NCBI GenBank assembly: GCA_029194675.1
Contig: JARFXP010000004.1
Location: 124,001-188,000 of the forward strand
Direction of reading: 5' to 3'
Length of the DNA: 64,000 bases
DNA from: Nitrospira sp.
GTDB lineage: Bacteria > Nitrospirota > Nitrospiria > Nitrospirales > Nitrospiraceae
Shown: positions 49,615-58,615 of the stretch, piece after piece
Numbering within the stretch: the stretch's first letter is position 1
How the letters are laid out: each line of letters starts with the position of its first letter
Notes under the pieces: model-generated
The model's database searches: none
What the model was told of the DNA's origin: nothing
The model's input: the letters and a program-made list of their open reading frames with translations, nothing else
Made by a program: the position numbers and the translations under genes

Positions 49615-51996
49615 TCATCGGTGTCTTGTCCTCCACAACAAGACAACGAGAGACATGAGCAGCATGGCAGGTAGCAACATATCTCCAGTTGTGCCGGGCG
49701 CGAGAGTGCAGCCTCCGCCGTTCTCACCAGAAACCGGCGGGGGTGGCGCGGTATTGAAGGTTGCGGTTACAGTCGCATTTTGGGTGAGCGAGCAGGGATT
49801 CGGTCCACTACAATCTCCACTCCACCCTGCAAAGACAGACCCAGCATCGGGTGTTGCAGTAAGGTTTACAGTGCTAGCCTGGGTGAACTGTCCATTGCAG
49901 GTCGCTCCACAGTCGATTCCGGATGGACTGGATGTCACCGTGCCGGTTCCTGCGCCCGCCTTGTTGACCGTGACCGTGAAGTTTGCCACAACACTGGCCA
50001 ACGCGGCCCGAGCATTGATTCGCCCACCGGTCGACACCTTTCCACTCAAGGACGGCTTCCGATCCACTGTGCTCAGGATTGCGTTCCTGAGTTGGGCTAC
50101 GGTGAGGTTGGGATTCACCGAGAGCAACAAGCCGGCGAGTCCCGCCACATGCGGAGCGGCCATCGAAGTGCCTTGGAGAAATTGATAATCCGTCGAGCCC
50201 GAAGGAGAACCAGCGACACAGGCGACACGGACATTGTCCAAGTACACCCCGTCCGAGACGATGCTCCCATCCGTCACGAACCGAAATCGGAATCGTGCCC
50301 TGTCGGCCTTACCATCCGGGATGTCGCCAAAGGTCACTGGAACGAATTGTCCATCTGACGAGCCACTGAACCAGCTTCCTAGAACCCAATTGTTTCCACT
50401 ATCGCCGGATGACTCCGTCAACATTCCATCCAACATTCCATCCAACATTCCATCAACTACTGCCTCGGTCGATAGGTGGACCCGACCGTCAAACCGACAG
50501 CCCCGTTGTCCTGCCGTACTGAACACAGGTCCCATTGCGAACGAATTGGTGTTGTCTCGATAGTCGGCTCCGGGGCTGTCTGTCATACTATTCGGAGGGC
50601 TGAATGAGGCAGCACTAGTGAACCCCCAGGTATTATTGGTCCCCCCAGTGACATACCCGAGGCCGGTCGGGTTGGAATCAAAGGTATGGAGCAGAACGTT
50701 CGTGACGTTTGATGTGGGCTTTGTGCTGTTGATGCGGACTCCTGGCGCCGCCACCTGAACTGTGGTGGACCCGAAATTAGAAAAGCCCGCCAGTTCATCA
50801 TTCTGATCCGTCGCGGCGACGGCAATCACGTTCGGAAGCGCAGCCTTCTGCAGCCCGTCACATACCGAGGGAGCACTGAAATTTGCGGGGAAGCTCGGTA
50901 CGTTGTCGTTATCCGATTGCCCATTTCCTGCCGCTGCAACAACAAGCACCCCTGCTGCATGCGCAGCGCTAATCGCGTCAAACTGAGCAAGGCTACAACG
51001 GGAACCTCCAAAACTCGCATTGATCACGCGCGCGCCTTTGGCGACAGCATAGTGGACGGCGCTGAGAATGGCGGACGAGGGTAGACCACCCACGCCCCCT
51101 GCTTTCAGGGCCATCAGTCTGGCGGTCCACATGACGCCCGTCAAGCCAGTGGCATTGTTCCCTCTCGCAGCGATTGTCCCGGCAACGTGAGTACCGTGAC
51201 CGGGATTTGGAGCTGGTTGGAGCTCCTGCCGTGCGGTAAGGGCAACAGGGTCCATCGGGTCGCTGTCGTTCATGAGGAAATCCCATCCATGCACATCGTC
51301 TACCAGCCCGTTTCCATCGTCATCGACTCCATTCGCAGGGATTTCTCCTGGATTCGTCCAGAGGTTCGGGGCCAAGTCCGGATGGTCGTAGGCAATACCT
51401 GAATCGATCACGGCGATAATCACATTTGGGCTCCCCGTGCTGATATCCCAGGCTTCCAGCGCATCGATATCGGCATCTGCCCGTCCTGCTGTTCCGTCCA
51501 CAACTTGACCGGTATTATGGAGGCCCCATAACGTGCCGAACTGGTCATCGTTGGGAATCGTTTTTGGCCAGTAGAGATAATTGGGTTCGGCATATTCAAC
51601 AGCGGGATGACGTCGGTACTTCTGGACCGCCTCGTCGACCGACAAAACACCTTTGAGTTTGTACTGGTGAATCGTCTTGCCGGTCACAGATAATACGCTG
51701 AGTTCTTGGGTGCTCACACTTGCATTCAGAGACGTGATGGCCGACGAGGACGCATCATCCCTGAATTTGACGAGCACCTCCCCTGGTACATATTGCGCCG
51801 GGTGACGTGCTTCCCCTGATAACGCGGCCATTCCGTCGGATGCCCGTTTCTGCTCCGCGTGAACCAAGCGACCTCCCGGCATGAGTCCCGACAATGCGAC
51901 GCCGACGGTTGCTATTCCCAGGATGGCCCCGCCGCAATAGCGCGCAATTCTCATCACACTACTTCTGCGATTTGTACTGATAATTGGGTTCTGCAT
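49615..51996 (-). CDS. Subtilase (S8) with N-terminal propeptide and C-terminal anchor
   Basis: 793 aa from ATG 51996, which has AGGAGG six bases upstream. It starts inside the 3' end of the upstream lipoprotein gene. Signal peptide ('YCGGAILGIATVGVALSGLM'), propeptide ('YVPGEVLVKFRDDASSSAI...HPAVEYAEPNYLYWP'), then the S8 domain with Asp198 (AVIDSG), His267 (NPGHGTHVAG) and Ser611 (GTSMAAPHVAG). Residues ~430-600 form an extra domain inserted before the Ser segment, including a 'VDGMLDGMLDGML' repeat. The C-terminus has a 'CGATCNGQFTQASTVNLTATPDAGSVFAGWSGDC' module, then 'GENGGGCTL...LLPAMLLMSLVVLLWRTRHR', a sorting-signal-like Gly/Cys-TM-Arg tail. Confidence 0.92.
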   Translation of the reverse strand: MQNPIISTNRRSSVMRIARYCGGAILGIATVGVALSGLMPGGRLVHAEQKRASDGMAALSGEARHPAQYVPGEVLVKFRDDASSSAITSLNASVSTQELSVLSVTGKTIHQYKLKGVLSVDEAVQKYRRHPAVEYAEPNYLYWPKTIPNDDQFGTLWGLHNTGQVVDGTAGRADADIDALEAWDISTGSPNVIIAVIDSGIAYDHPDLAPNLWTNPGEIPANGVDDDGNGLVDDVHGWDFLMNDSDPMDPVALTARQELQPAPNPGHGTHVAGTIAARGNNATGLTGVMWTARLMALKAGGVGGLPSSAILSAVHYAVAKGARVINASFGGSRCSLAQFDAISAAHAAGVLVVAAAGNGQSDNDNVPSFPANFSAPSVCDGLQKAALPNVIAVAATDQNDELAGFSNFGSTTVQVAAPGVRINSTKPTSNVTNVLLHTFDSNPTGLGYVTGGTNNTWGFTSAASFSPPNSMTDSPGADYRDNTNSFAMGPVFSTAGQRGCRFDGRVHLSTEAVVDGMLDGMLDGMLTESSGDSGNNWVLGSWFSGSSDGQFVPVTFGDIPDGKADRARFRFRFVTDGSIVSDGVYLDNVRVACVAGSPSGSTDYQFLQGTSMAAPHVAGLAGLLLSVNPNLTVAQLRNAILSTVDRKPSLSGKVSTGGRINARAALASVVANFTVTVNKAGAGTGTVTSSPSGIDCGATCNGQFTQASTVNLTATPDAGSVFAGWSGDCSGPNPCSLTQNATVTATFNTAPPPPVSGENGGGCTLAPGTTGDMLLPAMLLMSLVVLLWRTRHR
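50419..50454. repeat. 12-bp tandem repeat in the subtilase gene
   Basis: Three perfect copies of CAACATTCCATC, encoding the 'DGML' repeats in the inserted domain on the minus strand. In-frame, so length variation would not disrupt the gene. Confidence 0.9.
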
Positions 51997-52348
51997 ACTC
52001 GACCTCCTGATATGAAGAGAGTTGGTTGATCGCAGATTCAACCGACCGATCGTCCAAGATTCTGACGTGATAGAGGCGTCCACGTTGAATTTCAGCGATC
52101 ACGTCGATCCTGTTATCCTTCAGGATGGCCGCGATCCTTTCCTGTGAAATCCCGTCCTTGAACTTGACCAACACTTCAGACGGGATGAATCGTGGTGCCG
52201 GGGATTTCATAGGGGGTTCGAAGGTATCCGTTGTTGTCGCATTCTGGGTCGTTCCGTCACAGGATGTGGAGAAGCAGACAGCCGACACACACATCATGAC
52301 TGTGACAAGTTGTTTCGCTCGATGAGACAAAGGCGGCAAACACATCAT
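51959..52348 (-). CDS. Stand-alone subtilase-propeptide-like lipoprotein
   Basis: 129 aa with lipobox-like 'VCFSTSC' after the signal. The mature part 'RFIPSEVLVKFKDGISQERIAAILKDNRIDVIAEIQRGRLYHVRILDDRSVESAINQLSSYQEVEYAEPNYQYKSQK' is the same module as the propeptide of the downstream subtilase ('YVPGEVLVKFRDD...VEYAEPNYLYWP'), but no peptidase follows. It overlaps the subtilase start by 38 bp. A membrane-bound inhibitor or chaperone for that protease is the obvious hypothesis. Confidence 0.8.
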   Translation of the reverse strand: MMCLPPLSHRAKQLVTVMMCVSAVCFSTSCDGTTQNATTTDTFEPPMKSPAPRFIPSEVLVKFKDGISQERIAAILKDNRIDVIAEIQRGRLYHVRILDDRSVESAINQLSSYQEVEYAEPNYQYKSQK

Positions 52349-52599
52349 CGTATTCTCTCCCTGAAAGAGGCCCGATCGCTATACTAATAAAATCAAGGCG
52401 GCTACATGTAGTAGAGATAGTGCTAATTCACCTAGCGCTCTGCCTGGAGACAAAAAGTAGGTCGGGAGGAGGCGCTGTCCCAAGAGGGTTGTAGCCTACG
52501 TCTTTTTACCTCTGACCCGTTTGAAAAACGGATGTGTCCTGGTTGTGAGCAAATGCTGCCACTCCGTCCTTGCGGGAGTTGTTGCAGAAGACAATCCGA

Positions 52600-53118
52600 T
52601 CAGTCTTTTCCTGTAGTGGGTCGTTCCACTTTTTGATGGACCCACGTTGAGGGAGTTGCGGCGCTGGAGATAAAGGCTTGGCCGAAGCCGAGCACAAAGT
52701 GCGCGTCTTCAAGTCGCAATTCCCAGAGAGCAAAATCGCCAAAGCCGAACACCGGCGCTGATTGTGGAAACCGCGTCAAGTATTGTTCCTTGATACCACG
52801 ATACGACGGCGCATCGGGTGGCAACAGCACGGCCTCACCTTGCAGATTCATCCGCCTCAACGCCAATGGATTTTTGCCAGGCCCGTCCGATTCGGCGATG
52901 AAGAGCGACACACTGGGATCAACCAGCAAATGTTGCGTATGTAACGCCAATCGGCTGAGGTGCAGATACGCTTTGGTCCAGTCCGATCCAAACACATAGG
53001 GCACATGTGATCCAAATGGCCGTCCATTTCGCATCGTGAGCAACACCGCTGTGCGAACCTCCTGCGCCAGTGCCGACCATGTCCGTTGTACCTCATGACT
53101 CGTGAGTGCCTGAGCCAT
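52600..53118 (-). CDS. HugZ/pyridoxamine-oxidase-like split-barrel protein
   Basis: 172 aa. The opening 'EVQRTWSALAQEVRTAVLLTMRNGRPFGSHVPYVFGSDWTKAYLHLSRLALHTQHLLVDPSVSLFIAES' is the FMN-binding split-barrel pattern of HugZ/PNPOx-like proteins, followed by 'RMNLQGEAVLL' and 'FPQSAPVFGFGDFALWELRLEDAHFVLGFGQAF'. This matches HugZ-type haem-degrading or general flavin/F420 proteins. No haem-uptake gene is adjacent. Confidence 0.85.
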   Translation of the reverse strand: MAQALTSHEVQRTWSALAQEVRTAVLLTMRNGRPFGSHVPYVFGSDWTKAYLHLSRLALHTQHLLVDPSVSLFIAESDGPGKNPLALRRMNLQGEAVLLPPDAPSYRGIKEQYLTRFPQSAPVFGFGDFALWELRLEDAHFVLGFGQAFISSAATPSTWVHQKVERPTTGKD

Positions 53119-53584
53119 CGCCCACCATTCAAAAATTGCAGAGGGAGAGCACCCTGCACGTTACGATTTCAAACGTCAAGAGGGGTGTCGCCGGATTTTC
53201 TTCAATCGGATGAGGATCAACACATTAGTTTTCTTGACTGATTCGCAGCTGAGGCCTATCGTACACAGGTGGGAGGAGTTAACGCCCCGAGGGAATATGG
53301 TTCAACAGGGGATCGAGCGTGAGGATGGTGTGCAGGCCCAGCTTGTACTGGGAAGCCTAAAGTCCTCCCAAGATCTCCGCCGTACCTGATCATCCTCGGT
53401 TAGGTGCGTGCTCCTCCCACCCTAACGTCCGATCCAACTCCCACTCCAATCCCGGACTTCTTTTCTGGTTTCGACCGAGTGCTGGCCATGCGCGGGTGCC
53501 CTGGTACGCCCAGGCATAAATGGGACCGCCTGCTATACTTTTGGCAATTACAACATCATTTGGATACTGAGGGCATCTCACAAT
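53119..53584. other. Intergenic with candidate extended -10
   Basis: About 465 bp, no gene. TGCTATACT at 53531-53539 is a good extended -10 element 45 bp before ATG 53585. No strong -35 box is seen. It probably drives the DUF4124-WD40 pair. Confidence 0.45.
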
Positions 53585-54139
53585 ATGAAAGTTTTCATAC
53601 TGGGCCTCATGAGCGGTCTTCTGTTCTGGCCGGTTATCGGATTCGCAGACCTCTATAAATGGACCGATGATCAAGGAAATCTCCATATAACCGATATGCC
53701 GCCCCCTTTGACACAAAGGAAGTCGGCGAACACTGTGGCGCCGGTTCCTCGATCCGCATCACCGAAGAAGGCCACAGTTCGGCCGACCTTGCCTGAACGA
53801 CCCCAAGCTCAAATCCATCCCGTGCCTGGTTCCTCAAGCCCTTCTCCCCCAACCGAAGAGGTCCTTATTCAACAGCCCATGGAGGGTTTGAGTCCGAACC
53901 AGGCAACGCTGACGAGTTCGTGGCAAGTCTTCGACGGTATGCAGATGAATACCAAGGCTCCCGTTCAGCGGTGGAAGGATGAGCGGGGTGTTGAGCACTT
54001 CGTCGATGTTTTGCCGGCGACTCTGGTGAGCTCAGAAACTGCGCCAAAGGTGGAAGACGTTTCTGTCTCACATCCTAAACGTAGGGTCAAGGAGCGCGCG
54101 ACCGGTGTGTCTCGCTTGCGCCATCAACCGGCTGAATGA
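53585..54139 (+). CDS. DUF4124 secreted protein
   Basis: 184 aa, signal peptide ('FILGLMSGLLFWPVIGFA'). The DUF4124 motif 'DLYKWTDDQGNLHITDMPPP' follows, and a second, diverged copy occurs at ~128 ('VQRWKDERGVEHFVDVLP'). A Pro/Ser-rich linker separates them. Envelope protein of unknown role. The WD40 gene starts 10 bp later. Confidence 0.88.
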   Translation: MKVFILGLMSGLLFWPVIGFADLYKWTDDQGNLHITDMPPPLTQRKSANTVAPVPRSASPKKATVRPTLPERPQAQIHPVPGSSSPSPPTEEVLIQQPMEGLSPNQATLTSSWQVFDGMQMNTKAPVQRWKDERGVEHFVDVLPATLVSSETAPKVEDVSVSHPKRRVKERATGVSRLRHQPAE

Positions 54140-54149
54140 AGTGAAGGAC

Positions 54150-56396
54150 ATGAATCGTTGGAAACTGTGTAAGAAGAGGATTTTGAGAACCCTCCTTGTG
54201 GCCGTCTCCTTCCTTGCCACCACATCGATTCAGGATGCGGCTGGTTACTTCTCCAGAACTCCTACTGCATTCTCTGAGGACGGGCGGCTCTTCCTGGTCC
54301 AAACGGATGAACTGGTTGTCTGGGATCTTGAGACGAAAATGCTTGTGGCGAAGATTCCAGGCCTTCACTGTCAGCAGATCGCGTTGTTGAAACAGGAGGG
54401 GTGGGTGCTGTGTGTGGAACACAGCGTCACCATTTATGATTGGAAGAACCGAGTCTCGGTAGCCACCATTCCACCGGAATCGCCGCAGTCCTATAGCCTG
54501 CTGGCCTATTCGAATGAGAGCGATCGGATGATTCTCCGTCACGGGAACGAGGCTGTGTCCGTCTGGCAGCTGGGGAAAAAGCTCGTGCCGCTCAAACATA
54601 TTGCGCTGGAGGCGAAAGCAGACATCTCTTCCGTGGCAGCCTCGCCCGATACGAAGCTGGTGGCGATTGCCCAGGACCACACCATTCATCTGCACGACAT
54701 CAGTGGGACAACCATCCGTGAGGTGGCCATTGCAGATGGTAAACCGCGTGATCTCATCTTTGCGCCCGACAGTTCTCGTTTGGCGGCGAGTGTGGGCAAG
54801 ATGATTCTCCTGATCAATCCGGTGGAGGGGTCCATAGCCACGCGCGCAACATTGACGAGTGCTGAAGGGGCACAGGGCCCGCTCACTCCCGAAGTCTTCT
54901 CCCGGGACGGTCATCGTTTGGTGGCAACCAACGGAGAATGGAGCTATGCGCTTTTCAATACTGATACGGGCGAGCTGGTGTCTGTGACCGAGTTTACCTA
55001 TGCAGCTCCAGGACGCGGGATGCGCTCACCGACACAGCTTCGTGCCGTCGACATTGCGGCCGATGCAGATCTCCTGGTCGGGCAACCGGAGCATCTCCAC
55101 ACGTTACAGATCTGGGATCTACAAACTGGAGCAATGTTGCCGGACCTGTGCGGAGAGGATTGTCGCAACATGGCCCCTCGCGTTTCGTTACTCAAATGGT
55201 CTCCGACTGGTTCGAAGATTGTGGTTGGGATACAGGGAGGCCTCAACCCTGATGGCGATGGGGAAATATCTGTGTGGGATGTTCACTCCCGTTCACCGGA
55301 ATTGGTGCTGGACCCCGGCCAACCTCAGGCCAAGGTATTGGCTAAACGAACGACCCTACCCACGTCTGTTACGTTGGCGCCTTCTACCCCGACCGGTATG
55401 CCGACGTTTGTCCATGCAGGGGCCTTACGCGCGGTGGCGTCGTCTCCCAGTGCGAATCTGCTCGTCACGAGCGGCGACGATGGATTGCTGAAAATATGGA
55501 ACCCGGGGCAGGGGACCCTCTTGCGTCAACTGGCATTGTCTGCTGCGGCACATGCACTTGCGTTCAGCGCCGACGGCGCAATCCTGGCGGCTGGTACCAC
55601 GAAAGGAGACGTACGTTTGTGGGAAACCCAGACTTGGCGTGAGTTCTTGCCGTATTCAAGCGGGCAAGGTCGGATCAACGCGTTGCAATTTCTTCCCGGC
55701 AATCGATTGCTCGTCGTCGCTGGAGGAGGACTGAAAGTTCCGGTCGTGGATCTCGTCACCCGAAGGGTCGTGAAAGAGCTGGTGCGTACCAGCCGCTATC
55801 CGGTCTGCGGCGAGAAAAGCTGTGCAAAAAAGCAAGCCGTACGGGGAGAGGTCGTAGACAGTTTGAGTTTCTTAGATGGAAGCTCGTTTCTCTTGACGAC
55901 CTCGCCATCCGGTCCTCTCGTCTGGGACATTACAACCTGGCGCGAAGTAGAGAATCCGGCCGGGCTTCCGGACGCCTGGTCCGGTCTTGGTTGGAAACGT
56001 CCATTCGTCTCGACAACGACTCGTTCCCGTGATCCCAAAGCCGGCACCCTCGTCGTCTGGGACACTAAGAATAATAGAGTGTTGGCGAGCTTGGATACCT
56101 TCACCCACCGGGATACACAAATCGATCATGGACCGGCCGTGGCGTTAGGGACAACAATGGCCGTCGACCCATCGCATCGATGGGCTGCCACCAGAGTCGG
56201 AGAACATATTTCAGTCTGGGACCTTTCGGCACAAACAAAACGAAAGACGTTCCACGTCAAAACTCCGTATCATCTTCATTGGACGAGCGACGGCAACTAT
56301 TTGATCGTGGCCACCCTCAACCGAAAGGTCCTCGTCTGGTCAGCCGAGACCATGGAGCCGGCGCACTATCTGCGAGATCCTGCCGTCACCCGCTAG
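54150..56396 (+). CDS. WD40/quinoprotein-like beta-propeller protein, secreted
   Basis: 748 aa from ATG 54150 (GAAGTGAAGGAC upstream). Signal-like N-terminus ('LRTLLVAVSFLATTSIQDAAG'), then at least twelve WD40-like blades with recurring 'D...VWDLETKMLV', 'RLAASVGK...', 'LLKIWNPGQGTLLRQLALSAAAHALAFSADGAILAAGTTKGDVRLWET', ending 'HISVWDLSAQTK..VLVWSAETMEPA'. Two propellers in tandem would fit. Probably a periplasmic scaffold; no catalytic motif. Confidence 0.88.
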   Translation: MNRWKLCKKRILRTLLVAVSFLATTSIQDAAGYFSRTPTAFSEDGRLFLVQTDELVVWDLETKMLVAKIPGLHCQQIALLKQEGWVLCVEHSVTIYDWKNRVSVATIPPESPQSYSLLAYSNESDRMILRHGNEAVSVWQLGKKLVPLKHIALEAKADISSVAASPDTKLVAIAQDHTIHLHDISGTTIREVAIADGKPRDLIFAPDSSRLAASVGKMILLINPVEGSIATRATLTSAEGAQGPLTPEVFSRDGHRLVATNGEWSYALFNTDTGELVSVTEFTYAAPGRGMRSPTQLRAVDIAADADLLVGQPEHLHTLQIWDLQTGAMLPDLCGEDCRNMAPRVSLLKWSPTGSKIVVGIQGGLNPDGDGEISVWDVHSRSPELVLDPGQPQAKVLAKRTTLPTSVTLAPSTPTGMPTFVHAGALRAVASSPSANLLVTSGDDGLLKIWNPGQGTLLRQLALSAAAHALAFSADGAILAAGTTKGDVRLWETQTWREFLPYSSGQGRINALQFLPGNRLLVVAGGGLKVPVVDLVTRRVVKELVRTSRYPVCGEKSCAKKQAVRGEVVDSLSFLDGSSFLLTTSPSGPLVWDITTWREVENPAGLPDAWSGLGWKRPFVSTTTRSRDPKAGTLVVWDTKNNRVLASLDTFTHRDTQIDHGPAVALGTTMAVDPSHRWAATRVGEHISVWDLSAQTKRKTFHVKTPYHLHWTSDGNYLIVATLNRKVLVWSAETMEPAHYLRDPAVTR

Positions 56397-56511
56397 GGCA
56401 ATTCGTTCTACACAGGGGTCTTTTTTCATTCTTGTCATTTACCATCTAGTCCATTGTTTCCGTGAAAGTTTTATGGTACCAACAGAGAACATTTGTTTCA
56501 TGAGAGGGTGA

Positions 56512-58611
56512 ATGGCCAAGAAGAAAGAATCCGCGTCAGAGACTGAATCGAAATCTTCCGCTCCTCGAGCAAACCCCGAATTACCCGTGAAGCAGAAAGC
56601 CGCCGCTAAGCCGACGGAACGGGTCACTGCGGTAGAAATGGGGGCGCGTCAGCGGGAAATCTCCGTTTCGGAGTTTTTCACGAAGAACCGGCACCTGCTC
56701 GGATTCGATAATCCGCGTAAGGCGCTGCTGACCTGCGTCAAAGAAGCGGTGGACAACGCGCTCGATGCCTGCGAGGAGGCCGGGATTCTTCCGGATGTGA
56801 CGGTCAAGCTGGAGGTTGTGCCGAATGGGGAGCCGGTCGCGCCCAGCCAAGCAAGCAGGTTTCGCATCACGGTCACCGACAACGGACCAGGCATCGTTCG
56901 CCAGCAGATTCCGAGGATTTTTGCGAAACTGCTCTATGGGTCAAAGTTCCATCGTTTGCGGATGAGCCGAGGCCAGCAGGGGATCGGCATCTCCGCTGCC
57001 GGGATGTACGGACAGCTCACCACCGGGAAGCCGGTGAAAATCATTTCCCGTATCGGCCCTAAAGCCGCCGCGCACTTCTTCGAAGTCCAGATCGACACGA
57101 AAAAGAATGAGCCGCTGGTCCACGAGAACAAACAGATCGACTGGCAGCAGCCGCGAGGGACCCAAGTCTCGTTGGAAGTCGAAGGCAAATATCAGAAGGG
57201 CCGAGCCTCCGTCGATGAATGGTTGGAGCAGACCTCAATCGCCAATCCCCACGTCAAACTGATCTACCAGACGCCCGAAGGCGAGACGAAAGAGTATCCC
57301 CGGACCTATCATGAACTTCCGCCGCAACCGCGCGAGATCAAGCCCCATCCCTATGGCATCGAGTTCGGCATGTTGCTCAAGATGTTGCAGGACACAAAGA
57401 GCCATACGCTCTCCGGCTTTCTCGCGGGCGATTTTTGTCGGGTGTCCCCTCAGATGGCCGATGAAATCTGCAAGGCGGCTAAGGTGTCACCGACGGCGAA
57501 ACCACGCGATCTGAAAGGGACGGTGGCCGAGACGCTCTATAAGACGTTGCAAGAGACGAAGATCATGGCGCCGCCGACCAACTGCATTTCACCGATCGGC
57601 GAGAAGGCGATCCTCGCGGGACTCTATAAGCAAATCAAAGGGGAGTTCTACACGGCGGTCAGCCGACCACCTGCGGTCTATCGCGGCAATCCGTTCATCA
57701 TCGAGGCCGGGCTCGCCTACGGAAATAGACCTCAGGATCAAACTAAGCCGCAGCAGCCGGCCATGCCGAAAGCGGAAGGTGAGCACGAGGAAGATGACTC
57801 GGAGCTCGCGCGCGTGATCCGCTACGCCAATCGAGTACCGCTACTGTACCAGCAATCGGCCTGTTCGACGTTCAAGGCTGTCCTGAGCACAACCTGGAAA
57901 AACTACGGTTTGACCCAGTCGCGCGGGGCTCTGCCCGGCGGACCGATGGTGATCTTCGTCCATATGGCGTCGGTCTGGGTGCCGTTCACGAGTGAATCCA
58001 AGGAAGCGATCGCCGACTACGACGAGATTCAAAAGGAGATTACGCTGGCGCTTCGCGAATGCGGCAGGCGGCTGGGCCTCTTCGTTCGTCGGCGCGAACG
58101 GGCTGCCAGCGAATTTCGGCGGCGAAATATCTTTGAGCTGTATATCGAGGAAGTCGTCGACGCCTGTAATCGGCTGAAGGGGGGCACACTGCCGAAAGAA
58201 AAGCTGAAAGGGCAGCTCCAGAAGATTGCCTCCGCCCGCACAGGCGGCCAGAAGACCGACGAAGCGCTGGGGAAGACCGGTGGAGGGCCTGAAGGACTGC
58301 CTCATTCGATTATCGTGACGGCAGACGGAGTCGAGGGTGAGACCGCATTGGCCACCCAGATCGAAGCCGATCAGGCGGCTGCGTTGCCGACGACAGAGCC
58401 GGATTTGCTTGGTGACACGTCGGCAGTTGATGAGCCAGTTTCGAAAGAGAACACCGCCGACGAGAGTCGCACGAAAAAGCCGCCGAAGGGAGCGAAAGCA
58501 AAACCTAGTCAGATAGCGCTCTTCGAGGCATCAGACAGACAAGATAGACGAGACAGACCAGACAGACCTAATAAACCCATTCGAGTTTCGAAGCCACGCG
58601 GAAAGAAATAG
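56512..58611 (+). CDS. top6B: DNA topoisomerase VI subunit B
   Basis: 699 aa ATPase half of a type IIB topoisomerase. GHKL ATP-binding motifs: 'CVKEAVDNALDACEEAG' (N-box, ~residue 77), 'ITVTDNGPGIVRQQIPRIFAKLLYGS' (G1), 'RGQQGIGISAAGMYGQLTTGKPVKI' (G2). The helix-two-turn-helix and transducer regions follow. A C-terminal extension of ~130 aa, Lys/Asp/Arg-rich at the end, exceeds the archaeal form. The 3' end of the DNA has short GACAGAC-type repeats (~58530-58570). First gene of a three-gene operon; the A subunit begins 5 bp later. Confidence 0.94.
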   Translation: MAKKKESASETESKSSAPRANPELPVKQKAAAKPTERVTAVEMGARQREISVSEFFTKNRHLLGFDNPRKALLTCVKEAVDNALDACEEAGILPDVTVKLEVVPNGEPVAPSQASRFRITVTDNGPGIVRQQIPRIFAKLLYGSKFHRLRMSRGQQGIGISAAGMYGQLTTGKPVKIISRIGPKAAAHFFEVQIDTKKNEPLVHENKQIDWQQPRGTQVSLEVEGKYQKGRASVDEWLEQTSIANPHVKLIYQTPEGETKEYPRTYHELPPQPREIKPHPYGIEFGMLLKMLQDTKSHTLSGFLAGDFCRVSPQMADEICKAAKVSPTAKPRDLKGTVAETLYKTLQETKIMAPPTNCISPIGEKAILAGLYKQIKGEFYTAVSRPPAVYRGNPFIIEAGLAYGNRPQDQTKPQQPAMPKAEGEHEEDDSELARVIRYANRVPLLYQQSACSTFKAVLSTTWKNYGLTQSRGALPGGPMVIFVHMASVWVPFTSESKEAIADYDEIQKEITLALRECGRRLGLFVRRRERAASEFRRRNIFELYIEEVVDACNRLKGGTLPKEKLKGQLQKIASARTGGQKTDEALGKTGGGPEGLPHSIIVTADGVEGETALATQIEADQAAALPTTEPDLLGDTSAVDEPVSKENTADESRTKKPPKGAKAKPSQIALFEASDRQDRRDRPDRPNKPIRVSKPRGKK

Positions 58612-58615
58612 CACC

